DNA of 8,684 bases from Treponema sp. (GCA_024699205.1 JAILQA010000302.1:1-8684), one strand, 5' to 3'. Positions 1-6,821 are shown, counted from the stretch's first letter. The notes: generated from the letters alone by a model not told the origin. Made by a program: numbers and translations.

Positions 1-1
1 A

Positions 2-1333
2 ATTATTAAAACATATAAATGTATTTATTAAAAAGGATGCAAAAAAAAGGAAAATCATTAACGAGATATCTGGTAAAAGTTGTTTTATAAATAACAAAAA
101 AGATCGCTTCATAGTAAATTTGACAAGAGGAACAAACGATATAAAAAAATGAATTATTAACGCTATTGAAGAATATAATGAAATTTTTACTATATTTTTC
201 TGATAACTTCCCATTGCAAGAGCAGCTATTGTAATACATGTATTTATAATGGAAATAAAAAAATGTCTTTTTGTATCCCCCAAAGCAGCAAATAAAGAAC
301 CTGATGTTCCCCCTATCATCTGACCCCAAATTGCAAGGCTCATATATTTAAAACAGTCTACTGCAACATACCATTGTTTACCATAAAGAATAAGAATTAT
401 TTCTTTTGCTGCACAATAACAGAATGTTGTAACAAAAACTCCTAATAAAGAAAGTAGTTTCACAATTTTCATGTAACGTTCATAAATATAATTTGTGTCA
501 TTTTGAAAATCAGATAAAATCGGATGCAAAACAGGAGTTATTATATTCGTAAGGTTTTGCACAGGATAAAGCATAAAATGATACGCCTTATTATATTGAG
601 CGAGCGCTTCATTTCCCATTATTTTTCCAATAAGTAATTTATCTAAATTACGTGAAAAGTAATTTACAAAATTAAAAAGAAAATTATATCCGCTATATCC
701 TTTTATTCTTTTTATAACACTCCAGTCAATTCGTTTTACAAATCCAACTTTTACATTCTTTAGATTCCATAAAAAAATCAAAAGGCTGCTTACTACGGAT
801 TGAAAAACTAATGCATAATATTTAAAATTAAGCAAAGCAAGTAAAATTGTTATACCATATGTACAAAATGAAACAATAATAAGTCTTAATGCAATAAGCA
901 TAAATTTCTTTTCTTTTCTTAAAAGACCGTCAGGAACTGCATTTATTGTATTAAAAAAAATCGAGATAGATAAAATAAAACAAATAGGAATATAAACAGA
1001 ATTTCCATAAAACCTGCTTATAGAAAATGCAGAAATTGAGAATAAAAAAGACAATGTAAGCCCGAAATAGATAGAAAAGGTAAAAAGTGAGTTTATATCT
1101 TCCTGATCAAAATCCTTATTTTGAATAACTGCAATTTGAAGTCCGCAGTTTGAAAGAACTGTAAAAAAAGTCGTAAAAACGGTTACAATGGCAACAATTC
1201 CATAGTCATTTGGTGTAAGGATCCTGGCAAGAACTGCAGAAAAAGCTATTCCTAAAAAAATATTAATATACTTTGATCCGGCATTAATAAGAGATGCTTT
1301 TTTTATTGAAGTTTCTGAGGCTGAGAGATTCAT
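2..1333 (-). CDS. Polysaccharide flippase, MOP superfamily (WzxC/TuaB-like), 3' end cut by window edge
   Basis: Reading the minus strand from the ATG at 1333 gives 444 codons without a stop before the left edge, so only the C-terminal end is missing; flippases of this family usually have about 450-500 residues. The protein is hydrophobic with many membrane helices. Family-type segments are TPNDYG (residues about 40-45), NYFSRNLDKLLIG (about 224-236), a following NKAY..M..P.QN stretch, and YGKQWY (about 317-322). These match the polysaccharide synthesis/export flippases related to WzxC and TuaB, which move lipid-linked oligosaccharides from the inner to the outer face of the cytoplasmic membrane. 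The start is backed by AAGG 8 nt upstream (complement of 1342-1345). It diverges from the broken ATPase gene. The substrate cannot be read from sequence; with the nearby glycosyltransferases I infer a surface glycan. The family call is firm, the exact role less so. Confidence 0.9.
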   Translation of the reverse strand, partial: MNLSASETSIKKASLINAGSKYINIFLGIAFSAVLARILTPNDYGIVAIVTVFTTFFTVLSNCGLQIAVIQNKDFDQEDINSLFTFSIYFGLTLSFLFSISAFSISRFYGNSVYIPICFILSISIFFNTINAVPDGLLRKEKKFMLIALRLIIVSFCTYGITILLALLNFKYYALVFQSVVSSLLIFLWNLKNVKVGFVKRIDWSVIKRIKGYSGYNFLFNFVNYFSRNLDKLLIGKIMGNEALAQYNKAYHFMLYPVQNLTNIITPVLHPILSDFQNDTNYIYERYMKIVKLLSLLGVFVTTFCYCAAKEIILILYGKQWYVAVDCFKYMSLAIWGQMIGGTSGSLFAALGDTKRHFFISIINTCITIAALAMGSYQKNIVKISLYSSIALIIHFFISFVPLVKFTMKRSFLLFIKQLLPDISLMIFLFFASFLINTFICFNN

Positions 1334-1366
1334 GTTATATACCTTGAACGTAATCAAATCAAGATA

Positions 1367-1395
1367 ATTATAGAGGAAAAACTATTTTTAGTCAT
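1367..1395 (-). promoter_or_regulatory. Candidate sigma70 promoter of the flippase gene
   Basis: On the minus strand a perfect -10 TATAAT (complement of 1367-1372) follows a -35-like ATGACT (complement of 1390-1395, 4 of 6 matches) at 17-bp spacing. It lies 33 bp upstream of the flippase ATG, a normal leader length. Such boxes are common by chance in AT-rich DNA, so this is a candidate only. Confidence 0.45.
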
Positions 1396-1401
1396 TAACA
1401 A

Positions 1402-1419
1402 GACAGCTGTCAGTATACT
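1402..1419. repeat. Two adjacent short palindromes between divergent promoters
   Basis: GACAGCTGTC (1402-1411) is a perfect 10-bp palindrome, followed at once by the 8-bp palindrome AGTATACT (1412-1419). They sit between the proposed flippase promoter and the proposed ATPase promoter, where an operator serving both could lie. No regulator gene is visible nearby, so the role is open and chance is possible. Confidence 0.25.
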
Positions 1420-1447
1420 ATTAAGCTGGAAATACAGGAATAAAATC

Positions 1448-1476
1448 TTGCATTTTCCATGTGCGTGGGCTAATAT
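1448..1476 (+). promoter_or_regulatory. Candidate promoter of the broken DUF4143 ATPase gene
   Basis: TTGCAT (1448-1453, 4 of 6 to the -35 consensus) and TAATAT (1471-1476, 4 of 6 to the -10 consensus) are 17 bp apart. Transcription would begin near 1483, giving a leader of about 37 nt before the ATG at 1520. This placement disfavours the earlier in-frame TTG at 1481 as the start. Support is only positional and by consensus. Confidence 0.35.
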
Positions 1477-1519
1477 ATAATTGAACTATGGATTATCCCA
1501 TACTATAAGAGTGAGAGTT

Positions 1520-2761
1520 ATGGATTTTATAGAAAGGCATGCAGAAGAGACATTAAAGAGATTTGCTTCATCTTTTCCAGCTATTTTAGTTACAGGAGCA
1601 AGGCAGACAGGTAAGACTACAATTCTAAAAAAAATTGCAGATGAATATTCAGTTTCAAGCACAACATTTGATGATATTGCGGAAGAACAGTTTGCATTGT
1701 CTGATCCAAAAACTTTTTTGGAGCTTCATGAAAGTCCTTTTATGTTTGATTAAGTCCAGTATGTGCCGGATTTATTCCGCTATCTGAAAATAGAAATAGA
1801 TAAAAACAGGCATAACGGAATGTATTACCTTACCGGGAGTCAGCAGTTTAAACTTACTGAAAAGGCAACTGAAAGCCTTTCAGGACGTATTGGAATTGTG
1901 CAATTATACCCGCTTTCTGCTCGCGAAATCCGTAGGGATTCTTTTTCTAAGACTTTCGTTCCAACTAAAGAATACATTTTAGAACGTAACACAGCTTTTG
2001 CAGATTATAATTTTTCTGTAAGGAAATTGTGGGAAAGAATTTATTCCGGTGGTTATCCGGAGGTGATAAAGGGGGGGGTATCGCCAAGGGATTTCTATGC
2101 TTCTTACCTTAAGACATACATAGAGCGGGATATAAAGAGTTTAAGTCAGGTAGCTGATGAAATGCAGTTCCTGCAGTTTATAACTGTTGTTGCCTCAAGA
2201 ACAAGTCAGCTTGTAAATTATGGTGATTTAGGACGGGAATGCGGAATAAGCGAGGTGACTGCAAAGAAATGGCTTTCTCTCCTGGTAACTTCAGGAATTG
2301 TATATCTTTTAAGACCTTATTCTTCAAATGTTGAAAAAAGGGTTGTAAAAACTTCGAAAATGTATTTTATGGATACAGGGCTTGCGGCCTATCTTACGCG
2401 TTGGACAGGTCCTGAGGTTATGCAGAAAGGGGCAATGGCGGGAGCTTTCTTTGAGACATATGTAGTAAGTGAGATTATAAAATCCTTTGCGAACACGGGG
2501 GCAGATGCACCGATTTATTTTTATCGTGATAAGGATAAAATAGAAATTGACCTTATGATTGAACAGAATAACACAATTTACCCTGTGGAAATAAAAAAAA
2601 CGGCAAGCCCTAATAGTGACGATGCTAAAAACTTTTTCATAACAAACCGCCTTAAAAACGTTCAAATAGGTCCGGCGGTGATACTTTGCTGTACATATAA
2701 AGTATTATCGGTAAAAAAAGGCGAAAAGACGGCATTGGCAATTCCTGTGGAATTTGTATAG
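1520..2761 (+). pseudogene. AAA_14/DUF4143 family ATPase broken by an in-frame TAA at the Walker B glutamate
   Basis: Two same-frame open stretches, 1520-1753 and 1754-2761, together make a normal-length (about 413-residue) ATP-binding protein of the DUF4143 family. The first holds the Walker A motif (GARQTGKTT) and ends in PFMFD followed by TAA (1751-1753). The frame then goes on directly with VQYVPDLFRYL, so the expected Walker B line FDEVQ has lost its glutamate codon; GAA to TAA is one base change. The rest is intact: sensor-like LTGSQ, the DUF4143 winged-helix-like region (YIERDIKSL, then GISEVTAKKWL) and a PD-(D/E)XK-like tail (EIDLMI...YPVEIKK). The ATG at 1520 fits the usual N-terminus (MDFIERH.EETLKRF); earlier TTG (1481) and GTG (1511) codons are possible. 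A GTG at 1763 could start the second part, but that product has no P-loop, so I read one disabled gene rather than two. Family members are often orphan genes of unknown role. A sequencing error is the main alternative. Confidence 0.85.
2071..2078 (+). repeat. G8 homopolymer tract inside the broken ATPase gene
   Basis: Eight consecutive G bases encode the end of a lysine codon, two glycines and the start of a valine codon (IKGGVS, about residue 184 when counted from the ATG at 1520). Polymerase slippage of one base here would shift the frame for the rest of the protein. Long G runs are rare in DNA this AT-rich. Confidence 0.8.
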
Positions 2762-2960
2762 ATTTTAGCTTGTTATAAAATTAATTTTTTACAACAGTTA
2801 TTAAAAAAGAATTTACAAGGTAGTTGACTAAAAAATGATTCTAACGAAAATAAAATCAGTTTTGTCATCTACTAATTTTAAACAAACTTCTTTACTTGGA
2901 AGTAATTATGCTGCTCAATCCAGGTAAACCTATTACATACATTAGTAAGGGGTACAACCA

Positions 2961-3785
2961 ATGAAAATTTTTGCAATCATGCTAGTAAAGGATGAAGCTG
3001 ATATTGTGGCCTCGGTTTTAAAATCTGCCGAAACTTGGGCTGATAAAATTTTTGTACTTGATAACGGTAGTACAGACGGTACATGGGAAATTATTCAGTC
3101 TTTAGCAAACGATAAAATCGTACCTTGGAAACAGTATTTTGGTCCTTATCACAATGGTCTGAGAGCCGATGTGTATAATGAGTTCAAGCATCTTTCTGAA
3201 CCAGGCGACTGGTGGTGTTGTAAATTAGATGCAGATGAAATCTATGCAGAAAGCCCAAGAGATTTTCTTAAGAAAGTACCCAAAAACTGCCAGCTTGTAG
3301 CTAAAAAATCAATTGATTATGTTATAACAAAGAATGATGCCAAAACAATTAATTTTTATGGTAATTTTGAAGCAGATAAAAAATTTCTCAAACACATAAA
3401 AAAGGAATGCTGGGTCGAGCCTCGGTTTTTCAGATATCGTAAAGGGCTTACATGGAACAATGATCCAAATAATCACACCCCCCCCCATACAGGTGTATTG
3501 TCAAATTTATTAATTCTTGTATATCACTATCAGTTTCGATCTCCACAACAAATGCAGAAGCGCCTTGATATCCGTAATGCAGCGGAATCAAAAAAACAAG
3601 GACTTTCATTCAGACATGTAAAGGAAACGGACTGGCACGAGCTTTTACTATCTGACGATGACGTTCTTACAGATGAAGCTTCTTTTTCTTTTTACAAATC
3701 TCTGCCATGCAGAAATAATATACATCAATCCTGGTTTAAGAAAACATTAATGCGAATAGGTATTGTCCTAAAAATATACCGCTAG
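2961..3785 (+). CDS. Family 2-type glycosyltransferase, tandem copy 1
   Basis: This 274-residue protein has a GT-A nucleotide-sugar-binding N-terminus (MKIFAIMLVKDEADI), a donor-site segment LDNGSTDGT (about 33-41) and a DXD-type metal-binding motif in LDADE (D90, D92). It resembles the short glycosyltransferases of the Glyco_tranf_2_4 kind, which begin with a 'vKnE.di' strand. No membrane segment is evident, so it probably acts at the cytoplasmic side of the membrane, adding one sugar to a lipid-linked glycan. The conserved blocks EPRFFRYR, HYQFRSPQQMQKRL, FRHV and DWHELL are shared with the next gene. The start is supported by AAGGGG at 2947-2952, 8 nt before the ATG. Copy 1 holds a C9 tract at 3478-3486 that encodes TPPH (from residue 173); a slip there would remove the last 100 residues or so. 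Donor and acceptor sugars are unknown. Confidence 0.87.
   Translation: MKIFAIMLVKDEADIVASVLKSAETWADKIFVLDNGSTDGTWEIIQSLANDKIVPWKQYFGPYHNGLRADVYNEFKHLSEPGDWWCCKLDADEIYAESPRDFLKKVPKNCQLVAKKSIDYVITKNDAKTINFYGNFEADKKFLKHIKKECWVEPRFFRYRKGLTWNNDPNNHTPPHTGVLSNLLILVYHYQFRSPQQMQKRLDIRNAAESKKQGLSFRHVKETDWHELLLSDDDVLTDEASFSFYKSLPCRNNIHQSWFKKTLMRIGIVLKIYR
3478..3486 (+). repeat. C9 homopolymer tract inside glycosyltransferase copy 1
   Basis: Nine consecutive C bases encode part of Thr-Pro-Pro-His at residues 173-176. The paralogous gene downstream has mixed sequence at the matching place (YPIHAG), so the tract is specific to copy 1. As written the frame is open. Gain or loss of one C would frameshift about 60% of the way through the protein, making this a candidate on/off switch. 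Confidence 0.85.
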
Positions 3786-3796
3786 AATTGCATATA

Positions 3797-3843
3797 TAAA
3801 AGAACGGCTTACCAGAATTGAATAGTTCAAAACAGTTCTTTTA
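3797..3843 (+). repeat. Inverted repeat between the tandem glycosyltransferase genes
   Basis: TAAAAGAAC (3797-3805) is exactly complementary to GTTCTTTTA (3835-3843), with a 29-nt loop. It fills most of the 67-bp gap between the two genes, and its right arm ends one base before the AAGG (3845-3848) that serves copy 2. In RNA it could weaken read-through or hinder access to the second gene's ribosome binding site. The stem is AT-rich and the loop long, so it is not a convincing terminator. Confidence 0.3.
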
Positions 3844-3852
3844 CAAGGCAAA

Positions 3853-4677
3853 ATGAAAATATTCGCAATAATGCTTGTCAAAAACGAAGCAGATATTGTA
3901 GCATCCGTCTTAAATTCCGCATCATCATGGGCAGATAAAATTTTTATTCTTGACAATGGAAGCGATGATGGTAGCTGGGAAATAATCCAATCTATGAAAA
4001 ATGAGATTATCACACCCGTTAGACAAGATTTTCGTCCTTTTTCAAGAGGAATAAGAGCTGAAATTTATAACGAATTCAAGCATTTGTCATCAAATGAAGA
4101 CTGGTGGTGTCTGGCATTAGATGCAGATGAGTTTTATATTGATAATCCTAAAACATTTCTATTTTCGATTCCTAAGACAGAGCATTTAGTCTTAAAAAAA
4201 TCATTAGATTATTACATAACTGAAGAAGATATTACTGAATCAATTTTCACAGATAACTTTGAAAACAACAAAAAATTCATAAAATACATTAAGAAAGAAT
4301 GTTGGAGTGAACCTCGCTTTTTCAGATACAGAGAAAACCTTGTTTGGAATCCATCAGAAGAAAGCCAGTATCCCATACATGCCGGCATCATTTCATATAA
4401 ACACATTCTTGTAAAGCACTATCAGTTCCGCTCTCCCCAGCAAATGCAAAAACGCCTTGACGTACGCAACAGTTCCGAAGCCAAAAAAAACGGTCTTGCA
4501 TTCCGGCATGTTAGAGAATCGGACTGGCACGAGCTTCTAAAAAAACGAAGAGAACTTGTTTATGATGATGGCTCGTATGAAACATATAAAAGTCTCCCCG
4601 TGCGTAATAAGCTTAAGCAGAGCTGGATAAAAAGATTAGCCATTCGCCTTGGAATGTTACTGAAAATATATAAATAA
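3853..4677 (+). CDS. Family 2-type glycosyltransferase, tandem copy 2
   Basis: This protein is also 274 residues and aligns with copy 1 without gaps; by eye about 166 positions are identical (about 61%). It keeps the GT-A start (MKIFAIMLVKNEADI), LDNGSDDGS at the donor site and LDADE with both aspartates (D90, D92), plus EPRFFRYR, HYQFRSPQQMQKRL and DWHELL, so it should be catalytically competent. The two differ most around residues 51-70, 121-135, 161-180 and 231-240, which may reflect another donor or acceptor. It lacks the C9 tract. It begins 67 bp after copy 1 with a short-spaced AAGG (4 nt before the ATG), so it is probably cotranscribed with copy 1. It converges on the ATPase gene, only 21 bp separating their stop codons. 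Specific sugars cannot be named. Confidence 0.87.
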   Translation: MKIFAIMLVKNEADIVASVLNSASSWADKIFILDNGSDDGSWEIIQSMKNEIITPVRQDFRPFSRGIRAEIYNEFKHLSSNEDWWCLALDADEFYIDNPKTFLFSIPKTEHLVLKKSLDYYITEEDITESIFTDNFENNKKFIKYIKKECWSEPRFFRYRENLVWNPSEESQYPIHAGIISYKHILVKHYQFRSPQQMQKRLDVRNSSEAKKNGLAFRHVRESDWHELLKKRRELVYDDGSYETYKSLPVRNKLKQSWIKRLAIRLGMLLKIYK

Positions 4678-4698
4678 CAGTTATCTTTCATGCAGAAA

Positions 4699-5787
4699 CT
4701 ATTCAATATCAATTCTTTCTCTCACAAAGTCTCGAAAAAAAGGTAAAACAAAGCCTACATAACCATAAGAAGTCTGCTTTATTACCTGTGAATCAAGCAA
4801 TCTGGCTCTATAATTTGAAAGGTATGCATTTGTTTTTCCTGTCTGCTCTACAAGGCTTTTCATCGATGTAGGTCCCTTATTTTTTGCCATACAAATTACA
4901 AACAATCTGTCCATTTGAGAAAAACTTTCTGAAATTTTTATATATGCGTTACGGAATAAAAGCATTTTGTATTCGTCAAGAATTAAATCTATATCTTTTT
5001 CAGAAATAAATTTCTCAGTATTTTTCCAAATAAGCCATCCCAAAAGCTGAAAGGCATAAGCATAACCACCGCAAGCCTTTGTCATCCTATCTAAAGCTTT
5101 TTCATCTGGTATTTTTCCACCATTTTCAAATGCCTTTTTGTAATTAAAGCGAACAGTAGAACTATCTAACGCCTCAAGCGTGATTCTTGGAGCCCTCAAT
5201 AAAAAAGTAAGTTGATTATCATTCTGAAGTTCAGAAATATTTTGTGGAAGCCCTGCTAGTAAGAGCCTAACAGGTAGATTCTGCTGAAGTAAAATCTGAT
5301 AGATTGATATAAAATTTCGCAATTCACTGGAGGCTTTTACTTCGTCTATAACAGCAAGAACCGTTATATTTTTTTCATCAAGATTTTGAAGCATTTTTTC
5401 CAACAACAATTGATAGTTAATCTGCTCTCTTTCTTTTTTGTTATATTCAATTTGTATACCAAACAAAGAAAGAGAAACTTCATCCAAAGAATCAAAAGCT
5501 TTTTTTATATTTTTTTCAGTCTTGTTGTATATTCCCTGTACATACGACAAAAGAATATTTCCAGAAGAAGGAATATTCAAAACGATAAAGTTATTTTCTT
5601 TCTCAACTTCCTGACAGACTGCAGACATAAAAGAAGTTTTTCCGCATCCCCGTTGTCCATAAATTAATGAAGTCTGATATGGACTGTCTGGATTTTTCAA
5701 CTCTATTACTAACTCATCAATCTGCTGACTACGGTCAATATAAATTGGCGGAACTTTTCCAAAACTAGGGTTAAAGGGATTATTCAC
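4699..5787 (-). CDS. AAA_16/ORC-like P-loop ATPase with C-terminal winged-helix-like region
   Basis: The 362-residue protein opens with a short lead (NPFNPSFGKVPP.YIDR) typical of a group of bacterial ORC/Cdc6-like or STAND-like ATPases. It then shows Walker A GQRGCGKTS (44-52), Walker B TVLAVIDEV (142-150, D148 and E149) and a sensor-1-like LLLAGLP (175-181). The last 75 residues or so, from MDRLFVICMA through the TSMKSLVEQTGKTNAYLSNYRARLLDSQVI stretch, read as a winged helix-turn-helix able to bind DNA. The start is GTG, fixed by AAGGAG 6 nt upstream. ATP hydrolysis is expected; the cellular role of such orphan ATPases is unknown. Nothing ties it to glycan synthesis beyond position. The repeat array in its promoter suggests tight control, perhaps by its own product, which is inference. 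It is unrelated in sequence to the DUF4143 ATPase upstream. No signal peptide or membrane segment is evident. Confidence 0.85.
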   Translation of the reverse strand: MNNPFNPSFGKVPPIYIDRSQQIDELVIELKNPDSPYQTSLIYGQRGCGKTSFMSAVCQEVEKENNFIVLNIPSSGNILLSYVQGIYNKTEKNIKKAFDSLDEVSLSLFGIQIEYNKKEREQINYQLLLEKMLQNLDEKNITVLAVIDEVKASSELRNFISIYQILLQQNLPVRLLLAGLPQNISELQNDNQLTFLLRAPRITLEALDSSTVRFNYKKAFENGGKIPDEKALDRMTKACGGYAYAFQLLGWLIWKNTEKFISEKDIDLILDEYKMLLFRNAYIKISESFSQMDRLFVICMAKNKGPTSMKSLVEQTGKTNAYLSNYRARLLDSQVIKQTSYGYVGFVLPFFRDFVRERIDIE

Positions 5788-5793
5788 TATCAG

Positions 5794-5799
5794 CTCCTT
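5794..5799 (-). promoter_or_regulatory. Shine-Dalgarno that fixes a GTG start
   Basis: The complement of these bases reads AAGGAG, with 6 nt to the GTG at 5787-5785. No in-frame ATG fits better, so this site decides the non-ATG start of the ATPase. Confidence 0.75.
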
Positions 5800-5804
5800 T
5801 TATG

Positions 5805-5856
5805 AATTTTATAACTTTTTATAACTTCAATTTAATTTTATAACTTTTTATAACTT
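5805..5856 (-). repeat. Exact 23-bp direct repeat built from TAACTT half-sites, upstream of the ATPase
   Basis: The same 23 bases occupy 5805-5827 and 5834-5856, 6 bp apart (29-bp period). Each copy holds two TAACTT half-sites 10 bp apart, about one helical turn: 5812, 5822, 5841 and 5851. Two inverted half-sites (AAGTTA) follow at 5862-5867 and 5890-5895. The first repeat in the direction of ATPase transcription covers the proposed promoter spacer and -10, and the second covers the first bases of the transcript. This is the layout of an operator for a protein that binds cooperatively on one DNA face. An iteron-like role is less likely, as there are only two exact copies. Confidence 0.65.
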
Positions 5857-5863
5857 TGAACAA
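5835..5863 (-). promoter_or_regulatory. Candidate promoter of the ORC-like ATPase gene
   Basis: On the minus strand TTGTTC (complement of 5858-5863, 4 of 6) and TAAAAT (complement of 5835-5840, 5 of 6) are 17 bp apart. Transcription would begin near 5828, leaving a leader of about 41 nt that includes the Shine-Dalgarno. The -10 and the spacer lie inside the upstream copy of the 23-bp repeat, so a repeat-binding protein would compete with RNA polymerase. Confidence 0.45.
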
Positions 5864-5901
5864 GTTAAATCTCTCCAATTTTATATTACAAGTTATCATA
5901 A

Positions 5902-5930
5902 TTGTTTTAGGTGCAGATCTATGATATAGT
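5902..5930 (+). promoter_or_regulatory. Candidate promoter of the third glycosyltransferase, giving a leaderless start
   Basis: TTGTTT (5902-5907, 4 of 6) and TATAGT (5925-5930, 5 of 6) are separated by 17 bp. A start site about 7 bp past the -10 would fall on or next to the ATG at 5937. No Shine-Dalgarno-like sequence precedes that ATG, which fits a leaderless mRNA. An alternative -10 (TATGAT, 5920-5925) has no good -35 at a normal distance. Confidence 0.4.
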
Positions 5931-5936
5931 TTTTCC

Positions 5937-6821
5937 ATGCAAGATTCTCGTATTTCTGTAATTATACCTTCCTATAACCGAGCTCATATTTTGAAAAATG
6001 CCGTCAGCAGTGTTCTTAAGCAGTCTTATCAGAATATTGAACTTATTTTAGTTGACGACTGTTCTACAGATAATACAAAAGAAATCGCAAAAGAAATAAC
6101 AGACTCAAGGTTCCGTTATTATCGCCTTGAAAAAAATTCCGGAGCATGCATAGCCCGAAACAAGGGCATTGAACTTGCAAAAGGTGAATATATCGCCTTT
6201 AATGACAGCGACGACCAGTGGCATAAAGAAAAACTGCAAAAACAGCTGGACTTTCTTCTAAGGAACAAGGCTGATATAACAAACTGCGCAATGAACGTAT
6301 ATGATGAAAACAAAAAACTTATGTATGTTTTTCCAGATAAAAATAAGATACAAGAAGGAATAATTAGTACACAAGCCTTACTAAAATACAACAACACCAG
6401 TACCCAGCTTCTATTTGGAAAAGCAGAATGTTTTAGAAAAATTATGTTTGATCCAACAATGCCACGATTTCAAGACTGGGAAGAATGTATAAGGCTTTCT
6501 CAACAGTATTCCATGTATTATCAAAATGAAATTCTTGTAGATACATACCAGCAACGGGACAGCATAACTAAAAATCCCAAGAAAGGACTTAACGGGATGA
6601 AAATAATTCTTGAAAAATACAGAGCTCAAATCTTTTCATCCCCAGATATAACTGAATGTTTTTTTAAGAAAATGTCAGCTTTTACTTGCCTATGCGGTAA
6701 AAACCCTATTCAAGAAATGAAATATATTGTAAAAGCATGCCCTAATCTGAACAACAGAGTGCGATATATTCTTGCAAAGATTGGTTTATACAAACTATTT
6801 TTTAAATTGAAAAACAAATAA
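5937..6821 (+). CDS. Glycosyltransferase family 2 (classical WcaA-like GT-A)
   Basis: The 294-residue protein begins like a textbook family 2 enzyme: ISVIIPSYNRAHIL, then ILVDDCSTDNT (about 37-47; D40 and D41 contact the nucleotide in the family), the GACIARNKGI segment, and the DXD motif in FNDSDDQW (D90, D92). The C-terminal half is less conserved and has no clear membrane span. The protein should transfer a sugar from a nucleotide donor to a membrane-associated acceptor in the cytoplasm; the sugar is unknown. It is not a recent paralog of the tandem pair, having a different N-terminal signature and C-terminal half. It diverges from the ORC-like ATPase across 149 bp and converges on the MBOAT gene. 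The ATG at 5937 sits right before the first beta strand, and an in-frame start further upstream is blocked by stops, so the start is well placed despite the missing Shine-Dalgarno. Confidence 0.92.
   Translation: MQDSRISVIIPSYNRAHILKNAVSSVLKQSYQNIELILVDDCSTDNTKEIAKEITDSRFRYYRLEKNSGACIARNKGIELAKGEYIAFNDSDDQWHKEKLQKQLDFLLRNKADITNCAMNVYDENKKLMYVFPDKNKIQEGIISTQALLKYNNTSTQLLFGKAECFRKIMFDPTMPRFQDWEECIRLSQQYSMYYQNEILVDTYQQRDSITKNPKKGLNGMKIILEKYRAQIFSSPDITECFFKKMSAFTCLCGKNPIQEMKYIVKACPNLNNRVRYILAKIGLYKLFFKLKNK

Noticed and set aside
6..329. Minus-strand open frame of 107 codons
   Set aside because: It overlaps the flippase gene in another frame; its residue mix is not protein-like and the flippase frame runs through with family motifs.
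2324..2665. Minus-strand open frame of 113 codons
   Set aside because: It is antisense to the conserved C-terminal part of the DUF4143 ATPase and has no recognisable motif.
1763..2761. A separate gene starting at GTG 1763
   Set aside because: It is in the same frame as the upstream stretch, starts inside the Walker B line and lacks a P-loop and a Shine-Dalgarno; it is the rear part of a broken gene.
2772..2784. GTTATAAAATTAA, shared with the ATPase operator array, downstream of the broken ATPase
   Set aside because: It is a single partial match without a second half-site; chance is likely in AT-rich DNA.
2824..2856. TTGACT and TAAAAT as a promoter for glycosyltransferase copy 1
   Set aside because: Both boxes look good, but the spacing is 21 bp, too long for a usual sigma70 promoter. 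No better pair was found, so this promoter is left open.
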